From Osmia lignaria lignaria (lineage: Eukaryota > Arthropoda > Insecta > Hymenoptera > Megachilidae): a stretch of 64,000 bases of DNA. Location of the stretch: the NCBI RefSeq assembly GCF_051020975.1, contig NW_027478158.1, forward strand, positions 17,050,001 through 17,114,000. The letters are read 5' to 3'. The notes beneath the pieces are model-generated. The model saw only the letters and a list, made by a program, of their open reading frames with translations, was not told the origin of the DNA and did no database searches. Position numbers and translations under genes: made by a program. Shown here piece after piece: positions 27,610-41,452 of this stretch. Position 1 is the first letter of the stretch, and each line of letters opens with the position of its first letter.

Positions 27610-28897
27610 TTGCAGCTTTATCTCAAGGGAAGGGGCCTGACGGACATATTTCGAGATATTTCTTCTTCTTGTTGTTCTTCTTCTGCACAGCTAAGCTGGA
27701 AGTGGCATTTGCGGCTCGCACTAGTGCAGAGTTATCTCAAAGAAAGGGGCCACGGTGTTTCTGTATCTCTATTATGTTGGTGCGGCTTCGGAACTTTTAA
27801 ATATCTCGATATATCTCGAAAACTACGCTTCTGATCAAAAAATATCATAGAACATAAATTGTAGGAAACATAATTCTCTACAAAAAAGGTCTCTTAGCAT
27901 TTTGCCATAGCTCGCTTCGTTTCCGAGATATTTGCAGATTTATCTCAAGGGAAGGGGCCTGACGGACATATTTCGAGATATTTCTTCTTCTTGTTGTTCT
28001 TCTTCTGCACAGCTAAGCTGGAAGTGGCATTTGCGGCTCGCACTAGTGCAGCGTTATCTCAAAGAAGGGGGCCACGGTGTTTCTGTATCTCTATTATGTT
28101 GGTGCGGCTTCGGAACTTTTAAATATCTTGATATATCTCGAGAACTACGCATCTGATCAAAAAATATCATAGAACATAAAAAGTAGGAAACTTAATTCTC
28201 TACAAAAAAGGTCTCTTAACATTTTGCCATAGCTCGCTTCGTTTCCGAGATATTTGCAGATTTATCTCAAGGGAAGGGGCCTGACGGACATATTTCGAGA
28301 TATTTCTTCTTCTTGTTGTTCTTCTTCTGCACAGCTAAGCTGGAAGTGGCATTTGCGGCTCGCACTAGTGCAGAGTTATCTCAAAGAAAGGGGCCACGGT
28401 GTTTCTGTATCTCTATTATGTTGGTGCGGCTTCGGAACTTTTAAATATCTTGATATATCTCGAGAACTACGCATCTGATCAAAAAATATCATAGAACATA
28501 AAAAGTAGGAAACTTAATTCTCTACAAAAAAGGTCTGTTAACATTTTGCCATAGCTCGCTTCGTTTCCGAGATATTTGCAGCTTTATCTCAAGGGAAGGG
28601 GCCTGACGGACATATTTCGAGATATTTCTTCTTCTTGTTGTTCTTCTTCTGCACAGCTAAGCTGGAAGTGGCATTTGCGGCTCGCACTAGTGCAGAGTTA
28701 TCTCAAAGAAAGGGGCCACGGTGTTTCTGTATCTCTATTATGTTGGTGCGGCTTCGGAACTTTTAAATATCTTGATATATCTCGAGAACTACGCATCTGA
28801 TCAAAAAATATCATAGAACATAAAAAGTAGGAAACTTAATTCTCTACAAAAAAGGTCTCTTAACATTTTGCCATAGCTCGCTTCCTTTCCGAGATAT
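27610..28897. repeat. Three-monomer offset duplication (966 bp)
   Basis: The units at 27610 and 28576 share TGCAGCTTTATCTC, and both are preceded by AAGGTCTGTTAAC, 966 bp apart. Their 3' tails differ: the first ends in the CGCTTCTGATC / ATTGTAGG type and the second in the CGCATCTGATC / AAAAGTAGG type. The shared 5' portion joined to different tails indicates exchange or conversion inside a monomer. Confidence 0.7.
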
Positions 28898-31800
28898 TTG
28901 CAGATTTATCTCAAGGGAAGGGGCCTGACGGACATATTTCGAGATATTTCTTCTTCTTGTTGTTCTTCTTCTGCACAGCTAAGCTGGAAGTGGCATTTGC
29001 GGCTCGCACTAGTGCAGAGTTATCTCAAAGAAAGGGGCCACGGTGTTTCTGTATCTCTATTATGTTGGTGCGGCTTCGGAACTTTTAAATATCTCGATAT
29101 ATCTCGAAAACTACGCTTCTGATCAAAAAATATCATACAACATAAAAAGTAGGAAACTTAATTCTCTACAAAAAAGGTCTCTTAACATTTTGCCATAGCT
29201 CGCTTCGTTTCCGAGATATTTGCAGATTTATCTGAAGGGAAGGGGCCTAACGGACATATTTCGAGATATTTCTTCTTCTTGTTGTTCTTCTTCTGCACAG
29301 CTAAACTGGAAGTGGCATTTCCAGCTCGCAATAGTGCAGAGTTATCTCAAAGAAAGGGGCCACGGTGTTTCTGTATCTCTATTATGTTGGTGCGGCTTCG
29401 GAACACTTAAATATCTTGATATATCTCGAGAACTACGCATCTGATCAAAAAATATTATAGAACATAAAAAGTAGGAAACTTAATTCTCAACAAATAAAGT
29501 CTCTCAACATTTTGCCATAGCTCGCTTCGTTTCCGAGATATTTGCAGGTTTATTTCAAGGGAAGGGGCATAACGGACATATTTCGAGATATTTCTTCTTC
29601 TTGTTGTTCTTCTTCTGCACAGCTAAACTGGAAGTGGCATTTCCAGCTCGCAATAGTGCAGAGTTATCTCAAAGAAAGGAGCCACGGTGTTTCTGTATCT
29701 CTATTCTGTTGGTGCGGCTTCGGAACTTTTAAATATCTTGATATATCTCGAGAACTACGCATCTGATCAAAAAATATCATAGAACATAAAAAGTAGGAAA
29801 CTTAATTCTCTACAAAAAAGGTCTCTTAACATTTTGCCATAGCTCGCTTCGTTTCCGAGATATTTGCAGATATATCTCAAGGGAAGGGGCCTGACGGACA
29901 TATTTCGAGATATTTCTTCTTCTTGTTGTACTTCTTCTGCACAGCTAAGCTGGAAGTGGCATTTGCAGCTCGTAATAGTGCAGAGTTATCTCAAAGAAAG
30001 GGGCCACGGTGTTTCTGTATCTCTATTATGTTGGTGCGGCTTCGGAACTTTTAAATATCTTGATATATCTCGAGAACTACGCATCTGATCAAAAAATATC
30101 ATAGAACATAAAAAGTAGGAAACTTAATTCTCTACAAAAAGGTCTCTTAACATTTTGCCATAGCTCGCTTCGTTTCCGAGATATTTGCAGATATATCTCA
30201 AGGGAATGGGCCTGACGGACATATTTCGAGATATTTCTTCTTCTTGTTGTACTTCTTCTGCACAGCTAAGCTGGAAGTGGCATTTACAGCTCGCAATAGT
30301 GCAAAGTTATCTCAAAGAAAGGGGCGACGGTGTTTCTGTATCTCTATTATGTTGGTGCGGCTTCGGAACTTTTAAATATCTCGATATATCTCGAAAACTA
30401 CGCTTCTGATCAAAAAATATCATAGAACATAAAAAGTAGGAAACTTAATTCTCTACAAAAAAGGTCTCTTAAGATTTTGCCATAGCTCGCTTCCTTTCCG
30501 AGATATTTGCAGATATATCTCAAGGGAAGGGGCCTGACGGACATATTTCGTGATATTTCTTCTTCTTGTTGTTCTTCTTCTGCACAGCTAAGCTGGAAGT
30601 GGCATTTGCGGCTCGCAGTAGTGCAGCGTCATCTCAAAGAAAGGGGCCACGGTGTTTCTGTATCTCTATTATGTTGGTGCGGCTTCGGAACTTTTAAATA
30701 TCTTGATATATCTCGAGAACTACGCATCTGATCAAAAAATATCATAGAACATAAAAAGTAGGAAACTTAATTCTCTACAAAAAAGGTCTCTTAACATTTT
30801 GCCATAGCTCGCTTCCTTTCCGAGATATTTGCAGATTTATCTCAAGGGAAGGGGCCTGACGGACATATTTCGAGATATTTCTTCTTCTTGTTGTTCTTCT
30901 TCTGCACAGCTAAGCTGGAAGTGGCATTTGCGGCTCGCACTAGTGCAGAGTTATCTCAAAGAAAGGGGCCACGGTGTTTCTGTATCTCTATTATGTTGGT
31001 GCGGCTTCGGAACTTTTAAATATCTCGATATATCTCGAAAACTACGCTTCTGATCAAAAAATATCATACAACATAAAAAGTAGGAAACTTAATTCTCTAC
31101 AAAAAAGGTCTCTTAACATTTTGCCATAGCTCGCTTCGTTTCCGAGATATTTGCAGATTTATCTGAAGGGAAGGGGCCTAACGGACATATTTCGAGATAT
31201 TTCTTCTTCTTGTTGTTCTTCTTCTGCACAGCTAAACTGGAAGTGGCATTTCCAGCTCGCAATAGTGCAGAGTTATCTCAAAGAAAGGGGCCACGGTGTT
31301 TCTGTATCTCTATTATGTTGGTGCGGCTTCGGAACACTTAAATATCTTGATATATCTCGAGAACTACGCATCTGATCAAAAAATATTATAGAACATAAAA
31401 AGTAGGAAACTTAATTCTCAACAAATAAAGTCTCTCAACATTTTGCCATAGCTCGCTTCGTTTCCGAGATATTTGCAGGTTTATTTCAAGGGAAGGGGCC
31501 TAACGGACATATTTCGAGATATTTCTTCTTCTTGTTGTTCTTCTTCTGCACAGCTAAACTGGAAGTGGCATTTCCAGCTCGCAATAGTGCAGAGTTATCT
31601 CAAAGAAAGGAGCCACGGTGTTTCTGTATCTCTATTCTGTTGGTGCGGCTTCGGAACTTTTAAATATCTTGATATATCTCGAGAACTACGCATCTGATCA
31701 AAAAATATCATAGAACATAAAAAGTAGGAAACTTAATTCTCTACAAAAAAGGTCTCTTAACATTTTGCCATAGCTCGCTTCGTTTCCGAGATATTTGCAG

Positions 31801-32437
31801 ATATATCTCAAGGGAAGGGGCCTGACGGACATATTTCGAGATATTTCTTCTTCTTGTTGTACTTCTTCTGCACAGCTAAGCTGGAAGTGGCATTTGCAGC
31901 TCGTAATAGTGCAGAGTTATCTCAAAGAAAGGGGCCACGGTGTTTCTGTATCTCTATTATGTTGGTGCGGCTTCGGAACTTTTAAATATCTTGATATATC
32001 TCGAGAACTACGCATCTGATCAAAAAATATCATAGAACATAAAAAGTAGGAAACTTAATTCTCTACAAAAAGGTCTCTTAACATTTTGCCATAGCTCGCT
32101 TCGTTTCCGAGATATTTGCAGATATATCTCAAGGGAATGGGCCTGACGGACATATTTCGAGATATTTCTTCTTCTTGTTGTACTTCTTCTGCACAGCTAA
32201 GCTGGAAGTGGCATTTACAGCTCGCAATAGTGCAAAGTTATCTCAAAGAAAGGGGCGACGGTGTTTCTGTATCTCTATTATGTTGGTGCGGCTTCGGAAC
32301 TTTTAAATATCTCGATATATCTCGAAAACTACGCTTCTGATCAAAAAATATCATAGAACATAAATTGTAGGAAACATAATTCTCTACAAAAAAGGTCTCT
32401 TAGCATTTTGCCATAGCTCGCTTCGTTTCCGAGATAT
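28898..32437. repeat. Six-monomer offset repeat with 1931-bp period
   Basis: Units at 28898, 29220, 29542, 29864 and 30185 correspond to those at 30829, 31151, 31473, 31795 and 32116. Shared variants include CGGAACACTTAAATATC, GCAGGTTTATTTCAAGG, CTATTCTGTTGG, AGCTCGTAATAG, AAGGGAATGGGCC and GGGGCGACGG. The offset is 1931 rather than 1932 because both copies carry the same one-base deletion in the A run (ACAAAAAGGTC near 30137 and 32068), a good marker that the deletion predates the duplication. The sixth unit (30507 versus 32438) does not match. Confidence 0.92.
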
Positions 32438-34369
32438 TTGCAGATTTATCTGAAGGGAAAGGGCCTGACGGACATATTTCGAGATATTTCTTCTTCTTGT
32501 TGTTCTTCTTCTGCACAGCTAAGCTGGAAGTGGCATTTGCAGCTCGCAATAGTGCAGAGTTATCTCAAAGAAAGGGGCCACTGTGTTTCTGTATCTCTAT
32601 TATGTTGGTGCGGCTTCGGAACTTTTAAATATCTTGATATATCTCGAGAGCTACGCATCTGATCAAAAAATATCATAGAACATAAAAAGTAGGAAACTTA
32701 ATTCTCTACAAAAAAGGTCTCTTAACATTTTGCCATAGCTCTCTTCGTTTCCGAGATATTTGCAGATTTATCTCAAGGGAAGGGGCCTGACGGACATATT
32801 TCGAAATATTTCTTCTTCTTGTTGTTCTTCTTCTGCACAGCTAAGCTGGAAGTGGAATTTGCAGCTCGCAATAGTGCAGAGTTATCTCAAAGAAAGGGGC
32901 CACGGTGTTTCTGTATCTCTATTATGTTGGTGCGGCTTCGGAACTTTTAAATATCTTGATATATCTCGAGAACTACGCATCTGATCAAAAAATATCATAG
33001 AACATAAAAAGTAGGAAACTTAATTCTCTACAAAAAAGGTCTCTTAACATTTTGCCATAGCTCGCTTCGTTTCCGAGATATTTGCAGATATATCTCAAGG
33101 GAAGGGGCCTGACGGACATATTTCGAGATATTTCTTCTTCTTGTTGTTCTTCTTCTGCACAGCTAAGCTGGAAGTGGCATTTGCAGCTCGCAATAGTGCA
33201 GAGATATCTCAAAGAAAGGGGCCACGGTGTTTCTGTATCTCTATTATGTTGGTGCGGCTTCGGAACTTTTAAATATCTTGATATATCTCGAGAACTACGC
33301 GTCTGATCAAAAAATATCATAGAACATAAAAAGTAGGAAACTTAATTCTCTACAAAAAAGGTCTCTTAACATTTTGCCATAGCTCGCTTCGTTTCCGAGA
33401 TATTTGCAGATTTATCTCAAGGGAAGGGGCATGACGGACATATTTCGAGATATTTCTTCTTCTTGTTGTTCTTCTTCTGCACAGCTAAGCTGGAAGTGGC
33501 ATTTGCGGCTCGCACTAGTGCAGAGTTATCTCAAAGAAAGGGGCCACGGTGTTTCTGTATCTCTATTATGTTGGTGCGGCTTCGGAACTTTTAAATATCT
33601 CGATATATCTCGAATACTACGCTTCTGATCAAAAAATATCATAGAACATAAATTGTAGGAAACATAATTCTCTACAAATAAGGTCTCTTAACATTTTGCC
33701 ATAGCTCGCTTCGTTTCCGAGATATTTGCAGATTTATCTCAAGGGAAGGGGCCTGACGGACATATTTCGAGATATTTCTTCTTCTTGTTGTTCTTCTTCT
33801 GCACAGCTAAGCTGGAAGTGGCATTTGCAGCTCGCCATAGTGCAGAGATATCTCAAAGAAAGGGGCCACGGTGTTTCTGTATCTCTATTATGTTGGTGCG
33901 GCTTCGGAACTTTTAAATATCTTGATATATCTCGAGAACTACGCGTCTGATCAAAAAATATCATAGAACATAAAAAGTAGGAAACATAATTCTCTACAAA
34001 AAAGGTCTCTTAACATTTTGCCATAGCTCTCTCCGTTTCCGAGATATTTGCAGATTTATCTCAAGGGAAGGGGCCTGACGGACATATTTCGAGATATTTC
34101 TTATTCTTGTTGTTCTTCTTCTGCACAGCTAAGCTGGAAGTGGCATTTGCAGCTCGCAATAGTGCAGAGATATCTCAAAGAAAGGGGCCACGGTGTTTCT
34201 GTATCTCTATTATGTTGGTGCGGCTTCGGAACTTTTAAATATCTTGATATATCTCGAGAACTACGCGTTTGATCAAAAAATATCATAGAACATAAAAAGT
34301 AGGAAACATAATTCTCTACAAAAAAGGTCTCTTAACATTTTGCCATAGCTCGCTTCGTTTCCGAGATAT

Positions 34370-37300
34370 TTGCAGATTTATCTCAAGGCAAGGGGCCTGA
34401 CGGACATATTTCGAGATATTTCTTCTTCTTGTTGTTCTTCTTCTGCACAGCTAAGCTGGAAGTGGCATTTGCGGCTCGCACTAGTGCAGAGTTATCTCAA
34501 AGAAAGGGGCCACGGTGTTTCTGTATCTCTATTATGTTGGTGCGGCTTCGGAACTTTTAAATATCTTGATATATCTCGAGAACTACGCATCTGATCAAAA
34601 AATATCATAGAACAAAAAAAGTAGGAAACTTAATTCTCTACAAAAAAGGTCTCTTAACATTTTGCCATAGCTCGCTTCGTTTCCGAGATATTTGCAGGTT
34701 TATCTCAAGGGAAGGGGCCTAACGGACATATTTCGAGATATTTCTTCTTCTTGTTGTTCTTCTTCTGCACAGCTAAACTGGAAGTGGCATTTCCAGCTCG
34801 CAATAGTGCAGAGTTATCTCAAAGAAAGGAGCCACGGTGTTTCTGTATCTCTATTCTGTTGGTGCGGCTTCGGAACTTTTAAATATCTTGATATATCTCG
34901 AGAACTACGCATCAGATCAAAAAATATCATAGAACATAAAAAGTAGGAAACTTAATTCTCTACAAAAAAGGTCTCTTAACATTTTGCCATAGCTCGCTTC
35001 GTTTCCGAGATATTTGCAGATTTATCTGAAGGGAAAGGGCCTGACGGACATATTTCGAGATATTTCTTCTTCTTGTTGTTCTTCTTCTGCACAGCTAAGC
35101 TGGAAGTGGCATTTGCGGCTCGCACTAATGCAGAGTTATCTCAAAGAAAGGGGCCACGGTGTTTCGGTATCTCTATTATGTTGGTGCGGCTTCGGAACTT
35201 TTAAATATCTCGATATATCTCGAAAACTACGCTTGTGATCAAAAAATATCATAGAACGTAGATTGTAGGAAACATAATTCTCTACAAAAAAGGTCTCTTA
35301 ACATTTTGCCATAGCTCGCTTCGTTTCCGAGATATTTGCAGATATATCTCAAGGGAAGGGGCCTGACGGACATATTTCGAGATATTTCTTCTTCTTGTTG
35401 TTCTTCTTCTGCACAGCTAAGCTGGAAGTGGCATTTGCGGCTCGCACTAGTGCAGAGTTATCTCAAAGAAAGGGGCCACGGTGTTTCTGTATCTCTATTA
35501 TGTTGGTGCGGCTTCGGAACTTTTAAATATCTCGATATATCTCGGAAACTACGCTTCTGATCAAAAAATATCATAGAACATAAATTGTAGGAAACATAAT
35601 TCTCTACAAATAAGGTCTCTTAGCATTTTGCCATAGCTCGCTTCGTTTCCGAGATATTTGCAGATTTATCTGAAGGGAAAGGGCCTGACGGACATATTTC
35701 GAGATATTTCTTCTTCTTGTTGTTCTTCTTCTGCACAGCTAAGCTGGAAGAGGCATTTGCAGCTCGTAATAGTGCAGAGTTATCTCAAAGAAAGGGGCCA
35801 CGGTGTTTCTGTATCTCTATTATGTTGGTGCGGCTTCGGAACTTTTAAATATCTTGATATATCTCGAGAACTACGCTTCTGATCAAAAAATATCATAGAA
35901 CATAAATTGTAGGAAACTTAATTCTCTACAAAGAAGGTCTCTTAACATTTTGCCATAGCTCGCTTCGTTTCCGAGATATTTGCAGATATATCTCAAGGGA
36001 AGGGGCCTGACGGACATATTTCGAGATATTTCTCCTTCTTGTTGTACTTCTTCTGCACAGCTAAGCTGAAAGTGGCATTTACAGCTCGCAATAGTGCAAA
36101 GTTATCTCAAAGAAAGGGGCGACGGTGTTTCTGTATCTCTATTATGTTGGTGCGGCTTCGGAACTTTTAAATATCTTGATATATCTCGAGAACTACGAAT
36201 CTGATCAAAAAATATCATAGAACCTAAAAAGTAGGAAACTTAATTCTCTACAAAAAAGGTCTCTTAACATTTTGCCATAGCTCGCTTCGTTTCCGAGATA
36301 TTTGCAGATTTATCTCAAGGGAAGGGGCCTGACGGACATATTTCGAGATATTTCTTCTTCTTGTTGTTCTTCTTCTGCACAGCTAAGCTGGAAGTGGCAT
36401 TTGCGGCTCGCACTAGTGCAGAGTTATCTCAAAGAAAGGGGCCACGGTGTTTCTGTATCTCTATTATGTTGGTGCGGCTTCGGAACTTTTAAATATCTTG
36501 ATATATCTCGAGAACTACGCGTTTGATCAAAAAATATCATAGAACATAAAAAGTAGGAAACATAATTCTCTACAAAAAAGGTCTCTTAACATTTTGCCAT
36601 AGCTCGCTTCGTTTCCGAGATATTTGCAGATTTATCTCAAGGCAAGGGGCCTGACGGACATATTTCGAGATATTTCTTCTTCTTGTTGTTCTTCTTCTGC
36701 ACAGCTAAGCTGGAAGTGGCATTTGCGGCTCGCACTAGTGCAGAGTTATCTCAAAGAAAGGGGCCACGGTGTTTCTGTATCTCTATTATGTTGGTGCGGC
36801 TTCGGAACTTTTAAATATCTTGATATATCTCGAGAACTACGCATCTGATCAAAAAATATCATAGAACATAAAAAGTAGGAAACTTAATTCTCTACAAAAA
36901 AGGTCTCTTAACATTTTGCCATAGCTCGCTTCGTTTCCGAGATATTTGCAGGTTTATCTCAAGGGAAGGGGCCTAACGGACATATTTCGAGATATTTCTT
37001 CTTCTTGTTGTTCTTCTTCTGCACAGCTAAACTGGAAGTGGCATTTCCAGCTCGCAATAGTGCAGAGTTATCTCAAAGAAAGGAGCCACGGTGTTTCTGT
37101 ATCTCTATTCTGTTGGTGCGGCTTCGGAACTTTTAAATATCTTGATATATCTCGAGAACTACGCATCAGATCAAAAAATATCATAGAACATAAAAAGTAG
37201 GAAACTTAATTCTCTACAAAAAAGGTCTCTTAACATTTTGCCATAGCTCGCTTCGTTTCCGAGATATTTGCAGATTTATCTGAAGGGAAAGGGCCTGACG

Positions 37301-38877
37301 GACATATTTCGAGATATTTCTTCTTCTTGTTGTTCTTCTTCTGCACAGCTAAGCTGGAAGTGGCATTTGCGGCTCGCACTAATGCAGAGTTATCTCAAAG
37401 AAAGGGGCCACGGTGTTTCGGTATCTCTATTATGTTGGTGCGGCTTCGGAACTTTTAAATATCTCGATATATCTCGAAAACTACGCTTGTGATCAAAAAA
37501 TATCATAGAACGTAAATTGTAGGAAACATAATTCTCTACAAAAAAGGTCTCTTAACATTTTGCCATAGCTCGCTTCGTTTCCGAGATATTTGCAGATATA
37601 TCTCAAGGGAAGGGGCCTGACGGACATATTTCGAGATATTTCTTCTTCTTGTTGTTCTTCTTCTGCACAGCTAAGCTGGAAGTGGCATTTGCGGCTCGCA
37701 CTAGTGCAGAGTTATCTCAAAGAAAGGGGCCACGGTGTTTCTGTATCTCTGTTATGTTGGTGCGGCTTCGGAACTTTTAAATATCTCGATATATCTCGGA
37801 AACTACGCTTCTGATCAAAAAATATCATAGAACATAAATTGTAGGAAACATAATTCTCTACAAAAAAGGTCTCTTAGCATTTTGCCATAGCTCGCTTCGT
37901 TTCCGAGATATTTGCAGATTTATCTGAAGGGAAAGGGCCTGACGGACATATTTCGAGATATTTCTTCTTCTTGTTGTTCTTCTTCTGCACAGCTAAGCTG
38001 GAAGTGGCATTTGCAGCTCGTAATAGTGCAGAGTTATCTCAAAGAAAGGGGCCACGGTGTTTCTGTATCTCTATTATGTTGGTGCGGCTTCGGAACTTTT
38101 AAATATCTTGATATATCTCGAGAACTACGCTTCTGATCAAAAAATATCATAGAACATAAATTGTAGGAAACTTAATTCTCTACAAAGAAGGTCTCTTAAC
38201 ATTTTGCCATAGCTCGCTTCGTTTCCGAGATATTTGCAGATATATCTCAAGGGAAGGGGCCTGACGGACATATTTCGAGATATTTCTTCTTCTTGTTGTA
38301 CTTCTTCTGCACAGCTAAGCTGAAAGTGGCATTTACAGCTCGCAATAGTGCAAAGTTATCTCAAAGAAAGGGGCGACGGTGTTTCTGTATCTCTATTATG
38401 TTGGTGCGGCTTCGGAACTTTTAAATATCTTGATATATCTCGAGAACTACGAATCTGATCAAAAAATATCATAGAACCTAAAAAGTAGGAAACTTAATTC
38501 TCTACAAAAAAGGTCTCTTAACATTTTGCCATAGCTCGCTTCGTTTCCGAGATATTTGCAGATTTATCTCAAGGGAAGGGGCCTGACGGACATATTTCGA
38601 GATATTTCTTCTTCTTGTTGTTCTTCTTCTGCACAGCTAAGCTGGAAGTGGCATTTGCGGCTCGCACTAGTGCAGAGTTATCTCAAAGAAAGGGGCCACG
38701 GTGTTTCTGTATCTCTATTATGTTGGTGCGGCTTCGGAACTTTTAAATATCTTGATATATCTCGAGAACTACGAATCTGATCAAAAAATATCATAGAACA
38801 TAAAAAGTAGGAAACTTAATTCTCTACAAAAAAGGTCTGTTAACATTTTGCCATAGCTCGCTTCGTTTCCGAGATAT
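34370..38877. repeat. Second seven-monomer higher-order repeat, two copies (2254 bp)
   Basis: Units from 34370, 34692, 35014, 35336, 35658, 35980 and 36302 match those from 36624, 36946, 37268, 37590, 37912, 38234 and 38556. Diagnostic variants are CTCAAGGCAAGGGG, CGCATCAGATC, GCACTAATGCAG with GTTTCGGTATC, CTCGGAAACTACG, AGCTCGTAATAG, and GCTGAAAGTGGC with CGAATCTGATC and AGAACCTAAAAAG. Copies differ at few positions. This block is unrelated in sequence to the other seven-unit block near the left end, so a seven-unit length arose independently. Confidence 0.93.
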
Positions 38878-41452
38878 TTGCAGATTTATCTCAAGGGAAG
38901 GGGCCTGACGGACATATTTCGAGATATTTCTTCTTCTTGTTGTTCTTCTTCTGCACAGCTAAGCTGGAAGTGGCATTTGCGGCTCGCACTAGTGCAGAGT
39001 TATCTCAAAGAAAGGGGCCACGGTGTTTCTGTATCTCTATTATGTTGGTGCGGCTTCGGAACTTTTAAATATCTCGATATATCTCGAAAACTACGCTTCT
39101 GATCAAAAAATATCATAGAACATAAATTGTTGGAAACATAATTCTCTACAAAACAGGTCTCTTAGCATTTTGCCATAGCTCGCTTCGTTTCCGAGATATT
39201 TGCAGATTTATCTGAAGGGAAAGGGCCTGACGGACATATTTCGAGATATTTCTTCTTCTTGTTGTTCTTCTTCTGCACAGCTAACCTGGAAGTGGCATTT
39301 GCAGCTCGCAATAGTGCAGAGTTATCTCAAAGAAAGGGGCCACTGTGTTTCTGTATCTCTATTATGTTGGTGCGGCTTCGGAACTTTTAAATATCTTGAT
39401 ATATCTCGAGAACTGCGCATCTGATCAAAAAATATCATAGAACATAAAAAGTAGGAAACTTAATTCTCTACAAAAAAGGTCTCTTAACATTTTGCCATAG
39501 CTCTCTTCGTTTCCGAGATATTTGCAGATTTATCTGAAGGGAAGGGGCCTAACGGACATATTTCGAGATATTTCTTCTTCTTGTTGTTCTTCTTCTGCAC
39601 AGCTAAACTGGAAGTGGCATTTCCAGCTCGCAATAGTGCAGAGTTATCTCAAAGAAAGGAGCCACGGTGTTTCTGTATCTCTATTATGTTGGTGCGGCTT
39701 CGGAACTTTTAAATATCTTGATATATCTCGAGAACTACGCATCTGATCAAAAAATATCGTAGAACATAAAAAGTAGGAAACTTAATTCTCTACAAATAAA
39801 GTCTCTTAACATTTTGCCATAGCTCGCTTCGTTTCCGAGATATTTGCAGATTTATCTCAAGGGAAGGGGCCTGACGGACATATTTCGAGATATTTCTTCT
39901 TCTTGTTGTTCTTCTTCTGCACAGTAAGCTGGAAGTGGCATTTGCAGCTCGCAATAGTGCAGAGTTATCTCAAAGAAAGGGGCCACGTTGTTTCTGTATA
40001 TCTATTATGTTGGTGCGGCTTCGGAACTTTTAAATATCTCGATATATCTCGAAAACTACGCTTGTGATCAAAAAATATCATAGAACGTAAATTGTAGGAA
40101 ACATAATTCTCTACAAAAAAGGTCTCTTAACATTTTGCCATAGCTCGCTTCGTTTCCGAGATATTTGCAGATATATCTCAAGGGAAGGGGCCTGACGGAC
40201 ATATTTCGAGATATTTCTTCTTCTTGTTGTACTTCTTCTGCACAGCTAAGCTGAAAGTGGCATTTACAGCTCGCAATAGTGCAAAGTTATCTCAAAGAAA
40301 GGGGCGACGGTGTTTCTGTATCTCTATTATGTTGGTGCGGCTTCGGAACTTTTAAATATCTTGATATATCTCGAGAACTACGCATCTGATCAAAAAATAT
40401 CATAGAACCGAAAAAGTAGGAAACTTAATTCTCTACAAAAAAGGTCTCTTAACATTTTGCCATAGCTCGCTTGGTTTCCGAGATATTTGCAGATTTATCT
40501 CAAGGGAAGGGGCCTGACGGACATATTTCGAGATATTTCTTCTTCTTGTTGTTCTTCTTCTGCACAGCTAAGCTGGAAGTGGCATTTGCGGCTCGCACTA
40601 GTGCAGAGTTATCTCAAAGAAAGGGGCCACGGTGTTTCTGTATCTCTATTATGTTGGTGCGGCTTCGGAACTTTTAAATATCTCGATATATCTCGAAAAT
40701 TACGCTTCTGATCAAAAAATATCATAGAACATAAATTGTAGGAAACATAATTCTCTACAAAACAGGTCTCTTAGCATTTTGCCATAGCTCGCTTTGTTTC
40801 CGAGATATTTGCAGATTTATCTGAAGGGAAAGGGCCTGACGGACATATTTCGAGATATTTCTTCTTCTTGTTGTTCTTCTTCTGCACAGCTAACCTGGAA
40901 GTGGCATTTGCAGCTCGCAATAGTGCAGAGTTATCTCAAAGAAAGGGGCCACTGTGTTTCTGTATCTCTATTATGTTGGTGCGGCTTCGGAACTTTTAAA
41001 TATCTTGATATATCTCGAGAACTGCGCATCTGGTCAAAAAATATCATAGAACATAAAAAGTAGGAAACTTAATTCTCTACAAAAAAGGTCTCTTAACATT
41101 TTGCCATAGCTCTCTTCGTTTCCGAGATATTTGCAGATTTATCTGAAGGGAAGGGGCCTAACGGACATATTTCGAGATATTTCTTCTTCTTGTTGTTCTT
41201 CTTCTGCACAGCTAAACTGGAAGTGGCATTTCCAGCTCGCAATAGTGCAGAGTTATCTCAAAGAAAGGAGCCACGGTGTTTCTGTATCTCTATTATGTTG
41301 GTGCGGCTTCGGAACTTTTAAATATCTTGATATATCTCGAGAACTACGCATCTGATCAAAAAATATCGTAGAACATAAAAAGTAGGAAACTTAATTCTCT
41401 ACAAATAAAGTCTCTTAACATTTTGCCATAGCTCGCTTCGTTTCCGAGATAT
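38878..41452. repeat. Three units repeated at a five-monomer offset (1609 bp)
   Basis: Units at 38878, 39200 and 39522 match units at 40487, 40809 and 41131. Shared variants include AAAACAGGTCTC, GCTAACCTGG, GGGGCCACTGTGTTTC and AATATCGTAGAAC. The offset is 1609 bp because the unit at 39844 has a one-base deletion (GCACAGTAAGCTGG). The units filling the gap (39844, 40165) have no counterpart to the right. Confidence 0.85.
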
